Positions 1-16,300 are shown, counted from the stretch's first letter. The stretch is DNA of 64,000 nt from Syngnathus acus (GCF_901709675.1 NC_051087.1:1258001-1322000), one strand, 5' to 3'. Numbers and translations are program-made. Notes: generated from the sequence alone by a model not told the origin.

Positions 1-263
1 GCGTGGTCCATGTCGGCCGTGGCCATCGACTAGGGAGGGTGCAAAACGTTAAACGTGTCACCCCTTCAGTTCAGACCGATTCACGTGACATCACATGTGA
101 CGTCATTAACAGGCGCTGTCTTTACCAATACATCAATGTCTTTACTTATCATTAATAGCGTGAAGAGTATCTATCAACAATACTCCGTGTCTTTACGAAT
201 AACATCATCGCAGACAGTTTGTAGTAGTTGTACTAGGTTCATCTTGTTTTTTCTTTTTCAATT

Positions 264-336
264 ACTTCACTGGTTCTTCTATATCAAACAATTTGTTTTA
301 GGTTCATTTGTAAATGAATAGAAGAACCAGTGAAGT
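264..336. repeat. 19-bp perfect inverted repeat in commd1 intron 1
   Basis: Bases 264-282 and 318-336 are exact reverse complements, separated by a 35-base AT-rich spacer, just inside intron 1 next to the exon 1 donor. A 12-base direct repeat, acagtttgtagt, brackets the structure at about 213 and 338. It could be the remnant of a small hairpin-type element. No coding function is seen. Confidence 0.7.
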
Positions 337-358
337 GACAGTTTGTAGTGTTTCTGAC

Positions 359-550
359 CTTAAGGAGCGCCTTCATTTTGTCGTATAAAGCCTTGAAGTG
401 TTCCGGAGTGGCCTCGGGGTAAAGTTGACTTTTCAAATGCTCCTCCGTCACGTCGCTGTTTCGGTAAAATATTTGCTGCGCGACACCGCTGAGCAGCGCG
501 CCGAGCGGACTCCTGGCTGACTCCGTCTCCGCCATCTTGGACTCTTCCAT
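359..550 (-). CDS. commd1: COMMD1 exon 1 (partial gene; remainder lies left of the window)
   Basis: First coding exon of COMM domain-containing protein 1, a subunit of the Commander complex involved in endosomal sorting, copper handling and NF-kB turnover (family knowledge). The residues from MAETESARSP to KMKALLK match the N-terminal helical part of COMMD1, including the family-like stretch EEHLKSQLYPEATPEHF. Two in-frame ATGs are available, at 550 and 535. The one at 535 aligns with the usual COMMD1 N-terminus and gives exactly 59 codons; both contexts have A at -3. The exon ends at 359 before a GTCAGA donor, and the COMM domain must lie on later exons outside the window. The gene is on the minus strand, so bases 1-358 are intron 1. 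Confidence 0.85.
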
Positions 551-878
551 TGTGACGCTGGAAAATGACGTCACATCCGTGCAGCATTCTGGGGCTTGGA
601 GTTTATCTTCCGCGGCCCGACCGAGTTCATTTTCACGCATTCGATACACCGAATAAAACGGAATAAAAGAAATAAGATTAAATAAATAAATAAATAAAAA
701 CATATGACTTCACAAACGTCACGTAATGAAAAGTTTTTAAAAGGTAAATACAAGAATAAAGGCGTGAAAATAAAGCTTTAATGATGAGCAAGTCGTTTTT
801 TTTGTTTGTTTTTTACATCATTTTCTTGCATTATATATCAGTCACGTTAGCGTGCTAATGCCAGCTTAAGCTTATCAT
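551..878 (-). promoter_or_regulatory. commd1 upstream/5'UTR region
   Basis: This is the gap of about 330 bases between the commd1 start codons and the stop codon of the upstream minus-strand gene. It should hold the commd1 promoter and 5'UTR and the 3'UTR of the deaminase-like gene. A CRE-like tgacgtca lies at about 566-573. No clear TATA box for commd1 is seen, and the left part is moderately GC-rich. Confidence 0.4.
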
Positions 879-3106
<2,228 letters not shown>

Positions 3107-3514
3107 CTGAGTACACAAACACAAAACGCGTGTTTATTCGTGTTTACCTGGAAACGATCAGAGAGAATTTTTATTTTATTTTAGTATCACCCCCGACGAG
3201 TTTGAGGGGAAAACACAATCTGCAAAAGTTCTTGAATAAAAGAATCAAGTTGTATTTTGGAAAATCATTTGCAAAAATTTCGTTCTTTCCTAGTTTAACT
3301 TTAAAATGACTTTATTCTATTTTATTTTGGATTCCTCATTATGAAGATCACATGTCAACCCAACAAAATAAATCTTTGTTCTTTTGAATATGGTTAGTAC
3401 CTGTTAGTCACAAAATGCAGGAAATAAAAAAAATAAAAACATAAGAAATAAATGAATAAAAATCCTAACAAGAAAAGTCCGATTTTTGAAGAACACAAAA
3501 GGGCTTGGACTTAC

Positions 3515-3581
3515 ATATCTGGAAGATGAGGACAAAGGCGACGACTCATGCACACGGCCAGCGACCTGGGAACATTATATA
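3515..3581 (-). promoter_or_regulatory. TATA box and short noncoding first exon of the deaminase-like gene
   Basis: On the minus strand TATATAAT lies at 3581-3574. About 25-30 bases downstream a transcription start near 3550 would give a noncoding first exon of roughly 35 bases, ending at 3515 before a consensus GTAAGT donor. The coding exon begins with the start codon directly after an AG acceptor (TACTCAG/ATG), so a separate upstream 5'UTR exon is expected. A TATA box suggests a regulated, tissue-specific gene, unlike the TATA-less housekeeping genes nearby. Confidence 0.5.
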
Positions 3582-3765
3582 CAAGGTCAAGGTTTTTTTT
3601 TTTTTTTTGCGCTGCATGATCATGCTGACAGCAGATGCTTCACCAAGATAATCGAAAAAGAAGAAGTGGGCAGAGGAACAAGACAAAAGTCACCAAGACA
3701 AAAACTTGTGTGGGAGAACAAAAAGAACAGCATTCACGCCGCTGTACATTGTCAATAAAGATCTT

Positions 3766-3907
3766 TTTATTGAGAGGTTGTGTGTGAAATGAAAGAAGGA
3801 CAACACAAGCGGCTAAAACTCAACAGCAGAATGGTCGCCGGGAATGGTCGTGCCAGTCAGGAAAATCAAAACCGCTGACTGGTCCAACACCAACGCCTGG
3901 CTTTATT
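3766..3907 (-). terminator. Candidate polyadenylation signals of usp34
   Basis: AATAAA on the minus strand occurs at 3907-3902 and again at 3771-3766, downstream of the usp34 stop codon at 4409. Using either leaves about 200-350 bases before the TATA box of the next minus-strand gene at 3581. The AT-rich (TA)n stretch at about 3945-4070 would lie in the usp34 3'UTR. Confidence 0.5.
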
Positions 3908-4408
3908 TGCACCTCAGTCCAATAAAGCACCACTTTCATCTATATAATATATATATATGTATATATATAATATATATATACACATACATATATAATATAT
4001 ATACATATATAATATACATTATATATTATATATACACACGTACACCCACACGCACATATATATATTTATAGTTTTCATATACACCTTCAGACATCAAGTT
4101 TTTGTTTTTGTGGTTCTCATGTACGCGTAAACTGTTTATCGCAACAAACGTGTCTACTCAAGGCAACTTTTTTTTCCTTTCATCTCACCGTCATCGCTTC
4201 GTCGTTGACAAAAGTACAAAAAGTGGCACAGAGAGGACGAGCAGTAAAAATGCAATAAAATTAAATTACGTCAAACAAAAATCCTCACTTGTTGTATAAA
4301 ATAAGAAAAACACTTTTTGCCCTTTGAAGAAGAAAAAAAAAAGTGCGACTCCAAGGCAACAAAGCGGGAGGGGGAGGGGGGGTGTCAACCTTACAGTGAC
4401 CAATGATG

Positions 4409-7400
4409 TCACGAGGAGGGCGGGTCTTTCGCAGTCACTTTGGTAACCGCGGTGACGGCAGCTTCTAGTGTCCTGCACAATGCGTCCAGCACGTCCTCTG
4501 TTCCCTCCCCCGCTGAGAGGGCGGCGTCTTCCTGGAGGGGCGGGGCCTGGGGGTCGGCCGCTCTCTGGTCCGGGTCTTCCCGTTCCGCCATCTTGTCCGC
4601 TTTTGGGGAGGGAGCGGTTTGCGAGGGGGACAGGGCAGCGGCGGGTGCGGGCTCCGCGGGGCACGACGGGGGGGCGGCGTCGGGCGGGGACGGGGGGTCC
4701 TGCTCGGTGCCCGGGTCGATGAGGGATGAGGAGTCCCGCGTCTCCGTGTCGGAGGTGCTCGTGGGCGTCAGCGCCCCTTGCCGCTCGGACTTGGATGACT
4801 CTGGGCACGGCGGCGGGCCGGCGCTGGCTTCGCCGCAAGATGGGGGCAGGCCGGCGGCGGACGTGCTGGGCACCTCGTCGTCTTCGTCATCGCTGCTCAC
4901 GCGCCGCCGTTTCACGGGGATGGCGCCCTCCTCCTCTGATCCCGCAAACAAGCACATGACAAAATTAGTCAAAATGCCAATCATGTGTCCTCCTTTTAAA
5001 AAGAATATACTGTATTTTGTTTCTCCGCTTGAGGGCAGTAAAATGCTGAAAGATGGATGGCGATGGAAACGTACCGTCGTTGCGGCGGTGGCGGCACGCG
5101 TCCGCCAGCGCGTCGCGGCGCTGCACACAAAGGTGACACCGCGTCGTCAGTTCTTGAAGGGCGGGGCCCAGGGCGGGGTCGAGGGTCGGTGGCGACTGCA
5201 CCGACAGCAACAGCGTCAACGCCCGAAGATCCTGCAACAACAACGCACGTTGACAACATGACGGGGGGGGGGTGCGCACAACAGCGTACGTACCGCGTTG
5301 AGCTGGCCGGCGGTCTTGCTGAGCTGCGGCCAATCAGAGGCGAGCTCGGGCCGCAGGCCACCGCGCTCGCTCAGCACGCTGGCCACCAACACGCCCGCCA
5401 GGCTGCAGCAGCTGGCGCCCGACAACACCTGCACCTGGGAAACACACCTGAGTCACATCTTTGGCACAGAATCAGCTCCGTGCGGCCGGGAAACCAAAGG
5501 AAGCCATGTCCATGTGTGCGTGCGTGCGTGCACCTTGTGCAGGAAGCACGTGAGGAAGGCGTAGATGGTGTTGTTGTTGAGGAAGCCCCGATCATCCATC
5601 AGGACGCGCTTGATGTACTCGCTGAAGGCGGCGTCATCGCACAGCAGCTTCACGCAGGTCTTGGACAGCAGCGACTGAAACAAACGCACAGATGATGGGG
5701 CGGGGCTTTGACGTCAGTACGACGGAGCGGGACGGCGCACACCTGCGACTGGCACAGTTCTGTCCAGAGTTTAGGGAAGAGCGCAAGGTGCAAAGGAAGT
5801 CCTTCGTACGCCATCAGCACACCTGGGGGGGACGAGCCAAAAGTCAGCGACACGCACCCCTCCCGGCGGCTGCCGACCAATCGGGCGGGCGACACGCACT
5901 CAGCTTGACCAGCGTGTCGGTGAACTTCTCGCAGTTGATGGCCACGCGACACACAAGGTGAATGAACTGCTGGTACGGCAGGAAGTAGTCCAGCAGCATG
6001 CCGTCGTACACCTCGTCCTTGCCCTGGTGACGGAGAAGGTGATGTGAAATACGAGCGACGAGAGTGCGCCATTCGAAAGAGGTCCCGCCTGACCTTTGCG
6101 CTCTCCACCATGGACGGCAGCAGACACATGTTGAGTTCGGGCCTCGGGGGGCGGACGTTGCTCTTGGCCCCCAACAGCTTCATGTTCTCACGGCAGGGCA
6201 GGTACGGGCCCGGCGACACTGCACAACGACAATCGAGCGGCACGCTCGCTCACACCCGCCGGGAAGGCCAATCTGTCGACCGACCGGCGCGGCGGATTTC
6301 GACTCACTGGGAATGTTGCTGTGGTGGTACGTAAAGTGGTTGTGTTGCAGGAAGGGCACCAGCGTGTGCAGGAAATCGTGCGGGCTGAGCAGAAGCACTT
6401 CCTTCAGCACGTCTGCGGAAAGCAAGAGGACAAAAAGCCCCGAGGTGGGTTTGGGTCCCGGGACGGAGAGAGGCGGCCCGGCCCGGCCCGGCCCGTCAGA
6501 GGCTTACCCAGGCACGCATTGCGAAGCTCGGGTGGGCTGTACGAGTTGAGCAGCGTGAGGAGCTTGTGGGCAAAGTCAATCCTCTCCTGCCACTGGATCA
6601 GAGCCTGCTTGACATCTGCAAGGGATGGAGAAGAGTGACAAGAGTTCTGGAGCAAGCAAAGGTCACTTTGGAAACCTTACCTTTGCGCTGCAGGTAGGGC
6701 CTGGTGGCCTTGAGCACCGACAGGAAGATGGAGAGCAGCTCCACCAGGTCTCCGGTGACGTGGCAGGCGGTGGCCTCGTGGTACATCATGTGCAGCGTGT
6801 TGAACGACTGCGGGGAGAGAGGGGCTCGTGTCAAGACGCCTGCTTCGGAAAAAACACCGTGACCCGCGCAAACCCGCCGCCGTCTACCTCCGTCATGAGG
6901 ACCAGGCCTCGGTTGAAGACCACCAGCAGTCGGTCCTCGTCGTTCTCCAGCAGGACCCGGAAGGCGCTGGAAAAACCACCGTGTGCAAAACGTCAAATCC
7001 CGCAATACGCTAAACGCGGCAAATTTGATGCTAAGCGCAAAAACTAGAGGGGGAATCCAACGGGCTACCTGATGAGGGTGGTCCAGCACGAGCGTCCGTC
7101 CAGACATCTGAGGTAGCAGCTGATGGTGGTCTTCTTGAACTGTTTGACGTCCTCCACCTCGTCCTCCCGCATGTCCATTCGCTGCGCTGCGAACAGCTGC
7201 ATGAGGTTGAAGAGCTCCTCCACCGCCTGTGAGGGAGGGGGCGAGTGAGGTGCCAGTTAAGTCGGCGGCGCGGAGCAGCGAGCAAAGGCGGGCCTACCCG
7301 GGGATACTGGCTGGCGTGCGGCGTCAGGTTCTTGAAGGCCCACTGGATGTTCTGGTGGGAGGCCAGCTGGCGCGTGAAGGCGGGCGACTGCTCGCAGCAC

Positions 7401-10036
7401 ATGCGTAGGATGCCATAGTAGGCGGGCAGCATGCCGCGGTTGAACAGCACCACCTCCTGGTCGTCGTGGTCAGCCAGAATGTAGTTGAAAGCGATGTTCT
7501 TGGTCACGGCCGGGTTCTGAACCACCAGCCGGACGTTTTCGCTGCAGTCCACGCACACGTTGTACCAGAAGGACAACAGCGCCTGCTTGTTGTGGTTGGT
7601 GGCGATGGCCGGCTCCGACAGTTTAGGCTGCCGCAAAACACACGCCCGCCAAGCGTCAGCAACGACAAACTTTTGGCGCCATCTTTTTTCCCCCCCCGGG
7701 TTCTGACCGCACACTATACAAGCAAGTGGGAACTGAGTGCATAACGCAGTACCACATTGGGCCACAGGGCTTTTTTTTTTTTGGTCATTGCAATAATAAT
7801 AATGCAAAGTGTGCAAGGTTGCGAGTTCCACACGTACCTGGAAGAGGTTCCACAGGTCCATGAAGTAGAGGGAGAACATGAGCTTCTCCGTCTTGGAGAT
7901 GAGGCAGTAGGTCATGAAGCTGAAGTACTGCACCAGCTTGGTGTTGCCGTGCACGCTGGCGTCCACGTAGAGCTTGGCGCGGGCCAGCAGGCCCAGCAGG
8001 AGGTTGTAGACCTGGTGCAGCACGGCCGTGGTGTCGGGCGACAGCGGCAGTTCGCGCGTGGGCAGGTGCAGCGAGCGCGTGGAGCGGAACATCTGACGGA
8101 AGGAGTTGCTGGGGATCAGCGACACCAGCAGGTACGCCGCCGCTGCGTCGGGAACACAAATCCTTCATCAACGGGCCTTGGTTACTGCTGCCGGCTTTTC
8201 GAGGAAGGCGGAGACCTACAGGTGCGCACGCGAGGGTAGTTGTGGGCCAGCAGGAAGCGTTCCACCCAGTTCTCCATGTTCTGCAGAACCCAGCTGTGGG
8301 CCAGCTTGTTCCGAGGAGTTTGCCCCGCCAGCCAGTCCAGACACTGGGACGGGTTGTACTCGATCACCTGAGCGATCAAAAAGTTGAAGAGGGACAAATA
8401 CTCTGTGTGTGTGTTTGCGGTTTGGAGTGTTTACCTCCCAGATCCTCTGCAGGATGTACGTGGCGAAGGAGGGCATTCCCGGGGGGCCGCCTACAAACTC
8501 CATCAGCATGGTGAGCAGCTTGAAGAAAGGATTAGCAGCCTGGCCACAGCACAATTACACACACATTTAATTCTTGTACTCGGCAACAGAAATTAACGTT
8601 ATTTACACGACAAAAATCCCTTTTTGAAAAAAAGAAATTGCACTTTGCAGAACGATTTGGGTCATCAATGACTCACCTCAGGCGTCAGCTTGGCGATGGA
8701 GGTGAAGAGCATGGACACGATCTGAAAAACGTACACGCCGGAGTCAGCGCAAGGTAAAAAAATAACAATAAACAATAATCCAGCCCATAAACGCACGTGC
8801 TCGGCCAGGCGGTTGTTGTAGCGACAGAGGCTGAAGATGAGGTTGCACGTCTGCCGGATGTTGATGCCGTCTCGGATGTGCTGGAAGAGGAAGGGGAAAC
8901 CTTTGCCGCCCGTCAGCGCCGCCATGTCGCTTTGGGACAGCGTCAGGTGTCTGCCGACACGCCGCCATTGGTCAAAAGCAGGTAGGGAAAATTTATTTGA
9001 AGAACTTTGTTGATCGTGGGCACGTACCGCTCGGAGCGCGACTGCTCCACCAGGAGCGCGACAAGGGCAATCATCTTCTCCAGAGCGGCCGGGCGATACT
9101 TCTCCTCGGCGAGGGACAGGATGTCCTCCTCCTCGTCCTCCTCCTCACCTTCCTCCTCTGACAGAACCTCCACCTGTAGCTGAGGAATGAAAACGACTGA
9201 GGTGAGTGCTGCTTTTACCGCTTGGTTACCAGTAAAAATAAAGAAAGTCTTCCACTGACGTTTTCCGGTCCTTTGGTGCCCATGTAGAAGTGCACCATGA
9301 TGGAGATGGCTTGCAGCGACAGCAGGAATTGGCTCTGGGGGGGTAAAAAAAAAAAACATGACTCAGCAACTTTTAACAGCTAGACAGAAAAACACAGCGG
9401 AATCTTCTGAATATTTACTTTTTCTTCAATAGATAACTAAATTCTACCCCCAGTCCAAACTTTTTTCTTGCCAATAATTCCTTTTGTCCCTTGCGACCCA
9501 CCTCCTCCTCTCCCATCTTGGCAAACTCGTAGAGGAAGGCAAAGTACTCGGTGAGGTGTTTGCTGTGCGGCTTGACCCCGTGCTCCATGATGGACAGCAG
9601 CGTCTTGACGAAGCGAGTCACGCACGAGCGGCTGCCGATGTCCTCCACTGACCCGTCCATGTCGTCGGACCTGCGGGAGAGGGAAGGGGTCAAGGTCACA
9701 TCCAACAGTGCAGGGGGGGCGCCAAAACAAAGAGAACGCACCCATCCTCCATGCCTGGCTGCAGGTAGAGGTGAGCGTGGACCGGACGCAGCCTCTGGAT
9801 GACGTGGATGCACAACCTCTGGAACATCTGAGCCCAACAGCAGAGCACTCAGGACATGTCGTCAACAATGACGACGACACAATGAAGAACGGGAAGGTGA
9901 AGGCACCTGTCTGACAATCTGATTGGGACACTTGATGAGGATCTGCATGGGCCACCAGTTGTCGTCTGCCATCCTGTCCAAAAACCACTGACAGGAGAGG
10001 GACATCATCATCATCATCGAGAAAGTGTTCACAACA

Positions 10037-10073
<37 letters not shown>

Positions 10074-10267
10074 ACCTCACAAGCTGCCTGGCTGTTGTTG
10101 AACTGTTTGGTGAGGAGTTCAATCCACTGCAGCATAGTGGGCTGATGAGATAGAGCAAGAAAAAAAAAAATTTAATTCCCCTGAGACCCGGTAGGATTAA
10201 AATTAGTAGCAGTCAAGCACTACTTTTAAAGCCCTGATTATAAAATGACGCTCGAGTCAAGTGTAAA

Positions 10268-10317
<50 letters not shown>

Positions 10318-13300
10318 GAATGACCTTTTCCTTGGAATGAATGAAGGTCTCCAGAACAAACGAGGTGCTGAGCTGCAAAACGAGCGCAAAAGGAGGCAGA
10401 CGTCAGCGCGGCACAACTCAAGTCCCGACGAGCGAGTGTGCACGTTACCTTTGCCGTCATGAGGGAGATGGCTTTGGGGTCGGGCAGCGTGCTGGGGATG
10501 CTGCTGCACAGATGCCACATGAAGCTGCGGCCAAACAACATCCACGCACGCGTCATTAAACATCATCGTCATTTATTGCTACGCTGCTGCTAACACTGAC
10601 CCAAAGTAGGTGTGCTCAAATATGTTCTTGTCCTGGAGGAACTGCATGTTGTCGTGCCAGATCCACTGCAGAAGACACACACTTGAAGAAAAAAAAAAAA
10701 AAAGCCCGCAGACACACAAGTGTGAAATCAGTCATACCTCCAGCAGGTCCGGCGAAACGTCAAAGGTGAACTCCTTGGCGGCGTCCTCCTGAAGCTCCAC
10801 GCGTTTGTAGAACAGCATGTAGGCGCTGTGCGTCTGACACACGCAAAAACAACCAGCGCGTCAGCTACACGCTTGCACGCTTACACGCAAAGCCGCTCCT
10901 TACCTTCTCAAAGGAGAAGTCCATGAACTTGTCGGTGACCGAGTCGTACGTTTTGGTCTGCGGGGAAAAAAAGAATTACATTAGTGGCTTTCATTCATTT
11001 CATTCAACGCTGATTTCATTTAGCGTTAGCATGAAGCGAGCGGACTGGGAAACCGTCGCGGCACGTCGACATCTTCACCAAACCGTCGTCACCCAATATG
11101 GCCGCCGAGTCAGCATATGACCCCGGGCGGCATCTGTGAGCGTCTTACCGTCATCTCTCCGCCGAAGCACTCGGACGCGAGCTGTGCCGAGTCGAAGGGT
11201 TTCACCTCGGCGTCGTTGAACAAGTACCTGCGCGGACGCCATTTTTTTTTTTTAAACGTGCTGTGTGTGCGTGCTTGCGAGCGAGCGTCGCCGCCGCCCT
11301 CACCACTTGTTGTTCTTGTACGCGTGAGGGTTGACGATGTCTCGTATGAAGCTGTAGTAATGGCCGCCGTCCGCCGTGCCCGTGTGCACCGTCACGCCGA
11401 TCAGGTCGTACTCGGAACTCTCGGACGCCTTGGACTCGCCTTAACGCAGCGTCGCGCGCACACAGAGCAAAAACATCAACACACACAATAAGCGGAAAAG
11501 ACACACAAAATCGTTTTGTTTCTTTCACACCTTCTTTGGGTTCCCCTTTGGCCATGAGGAAGTGTTCGGTGTAGGGCGTCATGTCGAGACGCAGCGGGAA
11601 GGAGAAGTGCGTGTTGACTTTCTCCTTCATCATGGTGACCATGTTGAAAGTGTAGCGCATGGTGTTGAAGCTCAGGATGCCCGGAAGCTTCTTGAAACAA
11701 GCCCTGCGTGCACGTACAATTTCTCAACTCAGCAAACATAAATACCCGGGAGCCATTTTGAACGGAAATAAAAATATTCTCTACTGTGTGGCTGACCTTT
11801 TCTCCGCACGGACCTTCTTCCCGCAGTGGGAGCACGTGTACATGTTGTCGCCCTCCAGCGTGTCCTTGATGGTCACCTCGTCCAGAGACTCCTACATGCG
11901 CGCACACACAATGTTGGCACACGCGTGTCTGCGTGAAGAGCGGCGGGCGTACTCACATAGATGTTCTTCATGTCGGCCACCTGACACCTGACCGTGTAGA
12001 ACTCCTCGGCCGTCTGGCTCACGTGGTCGCAGTCCTGCGGGAGCGCAAACGGGCGACAGAATGACGCTCGGGAACGTTTGATTGGTCGACGAGGGAACGT
12101 GGGCGTGCCGACGATGTCGTCCGACTGACCAGAGAGACCACGTTGTTGGTGATGACGCCGCCAAACAGAGTCTTCACCGTGTCCTTCTGTGGAGGCAAAC
12201 GTTGGACCGTCAAGCGAGGTGGAAGGGAAGTGTGGAAAGAAGGCGGGGCGGGAGGAGTCTTTACCAGCTCGTGCGACATCTCCTCAATCTTGGTGATGAG
12301 GTCGGTGAAGAACTCAGTCATGTCCTTCTGCTCTCCCGTGTTGAGCGGCTGCTTGTCCATGGTGTACGTCTTGCAAAAGGGCCGCGGGTTGTACGCCTTC
12401 CTCTCGCTCTCCTGCGCGCAGACGGGAGACGGAACCGCAGCGGTGCCACTCGGTTTTTTTTTTTCTCACGTGCTACTCAAGTGGTCCCTTTGAAACCCTC
12501 TCAGCGTGTAAAGCTCACCATCAAGTAGGTGAACATCTTCTGGAGCTCCAGCAGGGTGGTCTTGTGTTTGATCTCTTCGGCGTACTGCGCACGCAAACAG
12601 CGAGGCGACATAAGCGCTCCGAACGGCGAGGAAGAGGAGGAGGGGCCGACCTTGGCGGTGAAGATGGCCTGGCGGGCTTCGGGGATCATGTAGAGCTGCT
12701 GGATGGTGGACGCCAGGTAGCAGGTGGCGCCCAGGTTGGTGAGGCCCACAAAGCGACACTCGGCGCGCACGTCCTCGTGAGGCCAGTAGTCCCACTTGTA
12801 CGGAGCGTGCGAGGCTGGCGGGCAAACAAAACAAAATGTCAATGGGGTTCAACGATTCAAAAGCCGGCAATCTTCTCACCCTGCATGTGCTGGGACATGA
12901 CCCAGTTGTGAAGCAGGCGGTAGTTGTCGGCCGAGCCCTTGACCGTCTCCACCAGCAGGTCGTAGGCGGCGGCGCGGGCGGCGTGCGACTTGCACTTGGG
13001 CTGGGCGCGGTCGGCCAGGCTGGGCAGCAGGAAGAGGAGGTTGTGCACGTCGCGCAGGAAGTCCTGGCCCTCGCGGGAGAACTTGAACGGGGGCTTGTGC
13101 TTGAGGACGCTGGTGGCCAGCCGCAGCAGACCAGTCAGGCCGTCGTCCTCCACGCTGCCGTCCTGCTGGTCCAGCATCTCGCGGCTGCGCGGCAAGCAAA
13201 GCCTTCTTGGCATCTCGCCTTTGCGTGGCGATAAAACGGCAGAGGCGCCCGCCCACCTTCGTATGCAGTCTGCCAGGTGTCGCGCCAACGCGTCCAGGTC

Positions 13301-16300
13301 CAGCAGGGTACTCTGCACCGAGCCCGCCAGCCACAGAGAGGGAGAGACCTGACGTGAGTTCAAACACACCGACAACGCTAGCCAGCAGCAACAAACGCCC
13401 GTCCTGCCAGTGCCTGCTTTTATTTCTTTCTTTTATTTCTTTCTTTTTATTCAAATAATCATTTTTTAGTTATCTTTATTTATTTATTCATTTAATATAT
13501 ATATATTTTTCCTTTATTTCTATTAAAATAATGATTTTTTAGTTCTTTATTTATTTAAAAAAAAAAATTTTTTGGGGGGTTTTTGGGGCGACGCAGTTGT
13601 GAACGGAAAACAAAAATATTGGCAAAGCAAATCCTCACAAAGAACCTTCAAACTCATCAAATGAAATAAACACCCAGAGCAAAGAACAAGCGCGTCCCAC
13701 CTGGGTGGCGTCTTTGACGTGGATGTTGTCGATGAGCTTGCACAGCAGCCAAAAGTATTCTTTGCAACCGCTTCTGAGGGGCGGCTCCTCCTCGTAGTCC
13801 TCCATCTGAACACCAAAGACGCGTGCGTTACCCTCCGGATCGCACGCCCTCGAAGTCATCGTCTTTTTTTAATACCCTGATAGGTTTGACAGCTTGCGCG
13901 TCGGGCAGAAACTTGAGCAGCGTGGATGCGGCGAGCAGCAGGAAAGATCTGTTGATGGACTCGCCGCCTTCCAGGCCCGAGAGGGAGAGCTTGTAGAGGC
14001 CGTTGCACGCCTCGTGACGCACCGCCGCCTGAAAGAAAATCAAATATTGCCGCAGGGGCGGAAACGCTGGCGGAGAAAGACCAGGGGGCGCTCTCACCTC
14101 GGGCACCAGCAGGGTGAGTTTCCTGAGCCAGTCTTGCAGACGCTCGCTGTCGGCTAGGCTGGACTTGACGGACGACGAGCAGTGGGCCCAGCTCACCAGC
14201 AGCCACATGGAGTAGTGAGTCACTAGGCACACACGAACACGCTCGCCGTTAGCGTCGGACAACACCTAGCGCTAACATCCTGAAGTGGACCGTATCGGCA
14301 AACCTCTCAGCAATATCTCCCGACGCTCACCTTCATGTCGAGACCGGTGATCCGACTGGGCCTTCAGAACTCTGTGGAACAACAGCAAAAAAGATCACAT
14401 CCAATAAATCGATGGCACAGCTAAACAAAATACCAGACAGTGAAAAGCGCTTTGTTACGGCGAAAGGATATTCATCGACATCCCAGTTAGCTGAAGGCTA
14501 GTTTTTGGTGGTTTGTACACGCTTTGCTGCCACCTGGAGGATGGGGGTGGAACATGCAATCCCGCTGCGAGGCGACGTTTGCCCACCTGTGCGCCAGGTT
14601 GTCGTAGGTGTAGGCCACGTTGATGAGCCGCTCGATCAGGTTGGTTCCTTGGACCAGGCTGAGGAACACCTGAAAAGCAAACAAGGCAGTTGGAGAAGAA
14701 CCTGATGGATGGATACGAACGTGCCTGTGTGTGTGTAGCCACCTCGGTGAGTCTGGGGATGTGAAGACTTTTGCCGTGATCTACGGCGGACTTGCGCGAC
14801 TTCCCCGGCCAGGACCGCTTGCGTTGGCCATCGGCGAGGCCGGACCAGGAGAAGACGTCGTGGTAGGCCAGGTCCAGGTCGGCGGGGTCCACGGCAAATT
14901 GGCAGATGAGCTTCAGCAGGCAAGCCAGGCAGTCCAGCAGCCACTAGACACAGCGGGTAGGAAATTCAATTATGAGTTTGGAAAAATGGAGAAGAGACTT
15001 CCTGGTCGCAGCTCACCACAGTCCAGGACTCCCGGTCTTTGGGCTCCAGGATGGCGGAGTTGAAGATCTCCAGGAGCAGCTGCAGACCGCCAGATGAAAC
15101 AAACTGGAAGGACGAAGGGTGGAGGATGAAGAAGGAGAGAAAGTTTGTGACATGCTGGACTTGCTGTCATCCGTGCCGGTGCTTTTTTTGTTGTTGTTGT
15201 TGTTGTCACCTTGCAGCTCCACGAGTTTTTGCTGTTTTCAATCTGGTCCTCGCTAGAGTCGTCCGAGTCGGGGTACAAGTCGCTGTAGCTGCCCTAAAAA
15301 AAAAAAAACACACACACACATACAGGCTTAAAGTAGTGTGTCGACCGGCCCAACCATCAAGTGAGAAAGAAAAACAAAAAGGGAGGAGGAGAGAAGGAGG
15401 ACGGTCTGACCGTGGACTCCCTATGGATGCGCCTGTTGGGCTTGCCAAGTGCTTCGATGATCTCCAGCGCGTACAGAAGCTTGTGGGCACTTTTCATCCT
15501 CAGCAGCTCCTTCCAGCACGGCCCTTCGTCCTGAAAGAAGCAGCAAAAAGCCAAAGGGCAGGCCTTCAGAACACACGTGAGCGAGCGAGCGAGCCAGATG
15601 GCGAGGAAGAGCGGCTGCCCACCGGGCCGTCGTCCGAGATGTTCTGGAAGGCCCGTAGCATCTTGGGACACGTGGGCAGCAGCATGAGAAGCTCCCAAAC
15701 GCGGCGAGAAAGGTTCTCGGCGTGTAGGTGCAGTTCCTCGCAGCGAGCCATCTGCACGCACACACACCAACGTGGACAACCATCACGGAGAGGCAGATGA
15801 GCTACGAAAAAAAAATGGTGGTCTCGACCAACCTCGGGAGCGTGGTGGCGTTCGGCGTGGGTGGGGCTGGGTGCCTTGAAGCAGGCCAGCATCTCCAGCA
15901 GGTCAAAGAGCGTGGTGAGATGCGGCTCCTGTAGCAGCAGCAGCATGGGGATGTGCTCCTTCTGCGGGGGAGGCAGGCACGACGCCGGCAGCTGCACGCC
16001 TTCGCCTTTGCGCTCGCGCCGAGGCGCCCCCAGAGACACAAACACCATCTGACGCCGCGCGGTAAAAGAAGCGACACCTTTGAATGCTTGGCATCTTTTC
16101 TCCCAATGGTCAAGAGGTTAAATCATTGGCTGCTCCCAGGTTTCCTCTCAAGTGGCAGACGTTAGTTACCTGCATGTCCTTGAAGCCCAGCTCATGAAGA
16201 GTCTTCTCGTCGTAGTCTGTGGTCAGTTCGTGGCCCGACGAGATCATACGGACGGGTCCCATCAGACCCCCTGGAAAGCACATTGCCGCGCGTTATGTTT

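Noticed and set aside
4440-5261. Plus-strand frame of 273 codons opposite the 3' end of usp34
   Set aside because: Shadow of the GC-rich usp34 terminal exons; low-complexity translation with no domain, and it runs through introns of the real gene.
15039-15800. Plus-strand frame of 253 codons opposite usp34
   Set aside because: Antisense shadow crossing several usp34 exons and introns; no recognisable protein.
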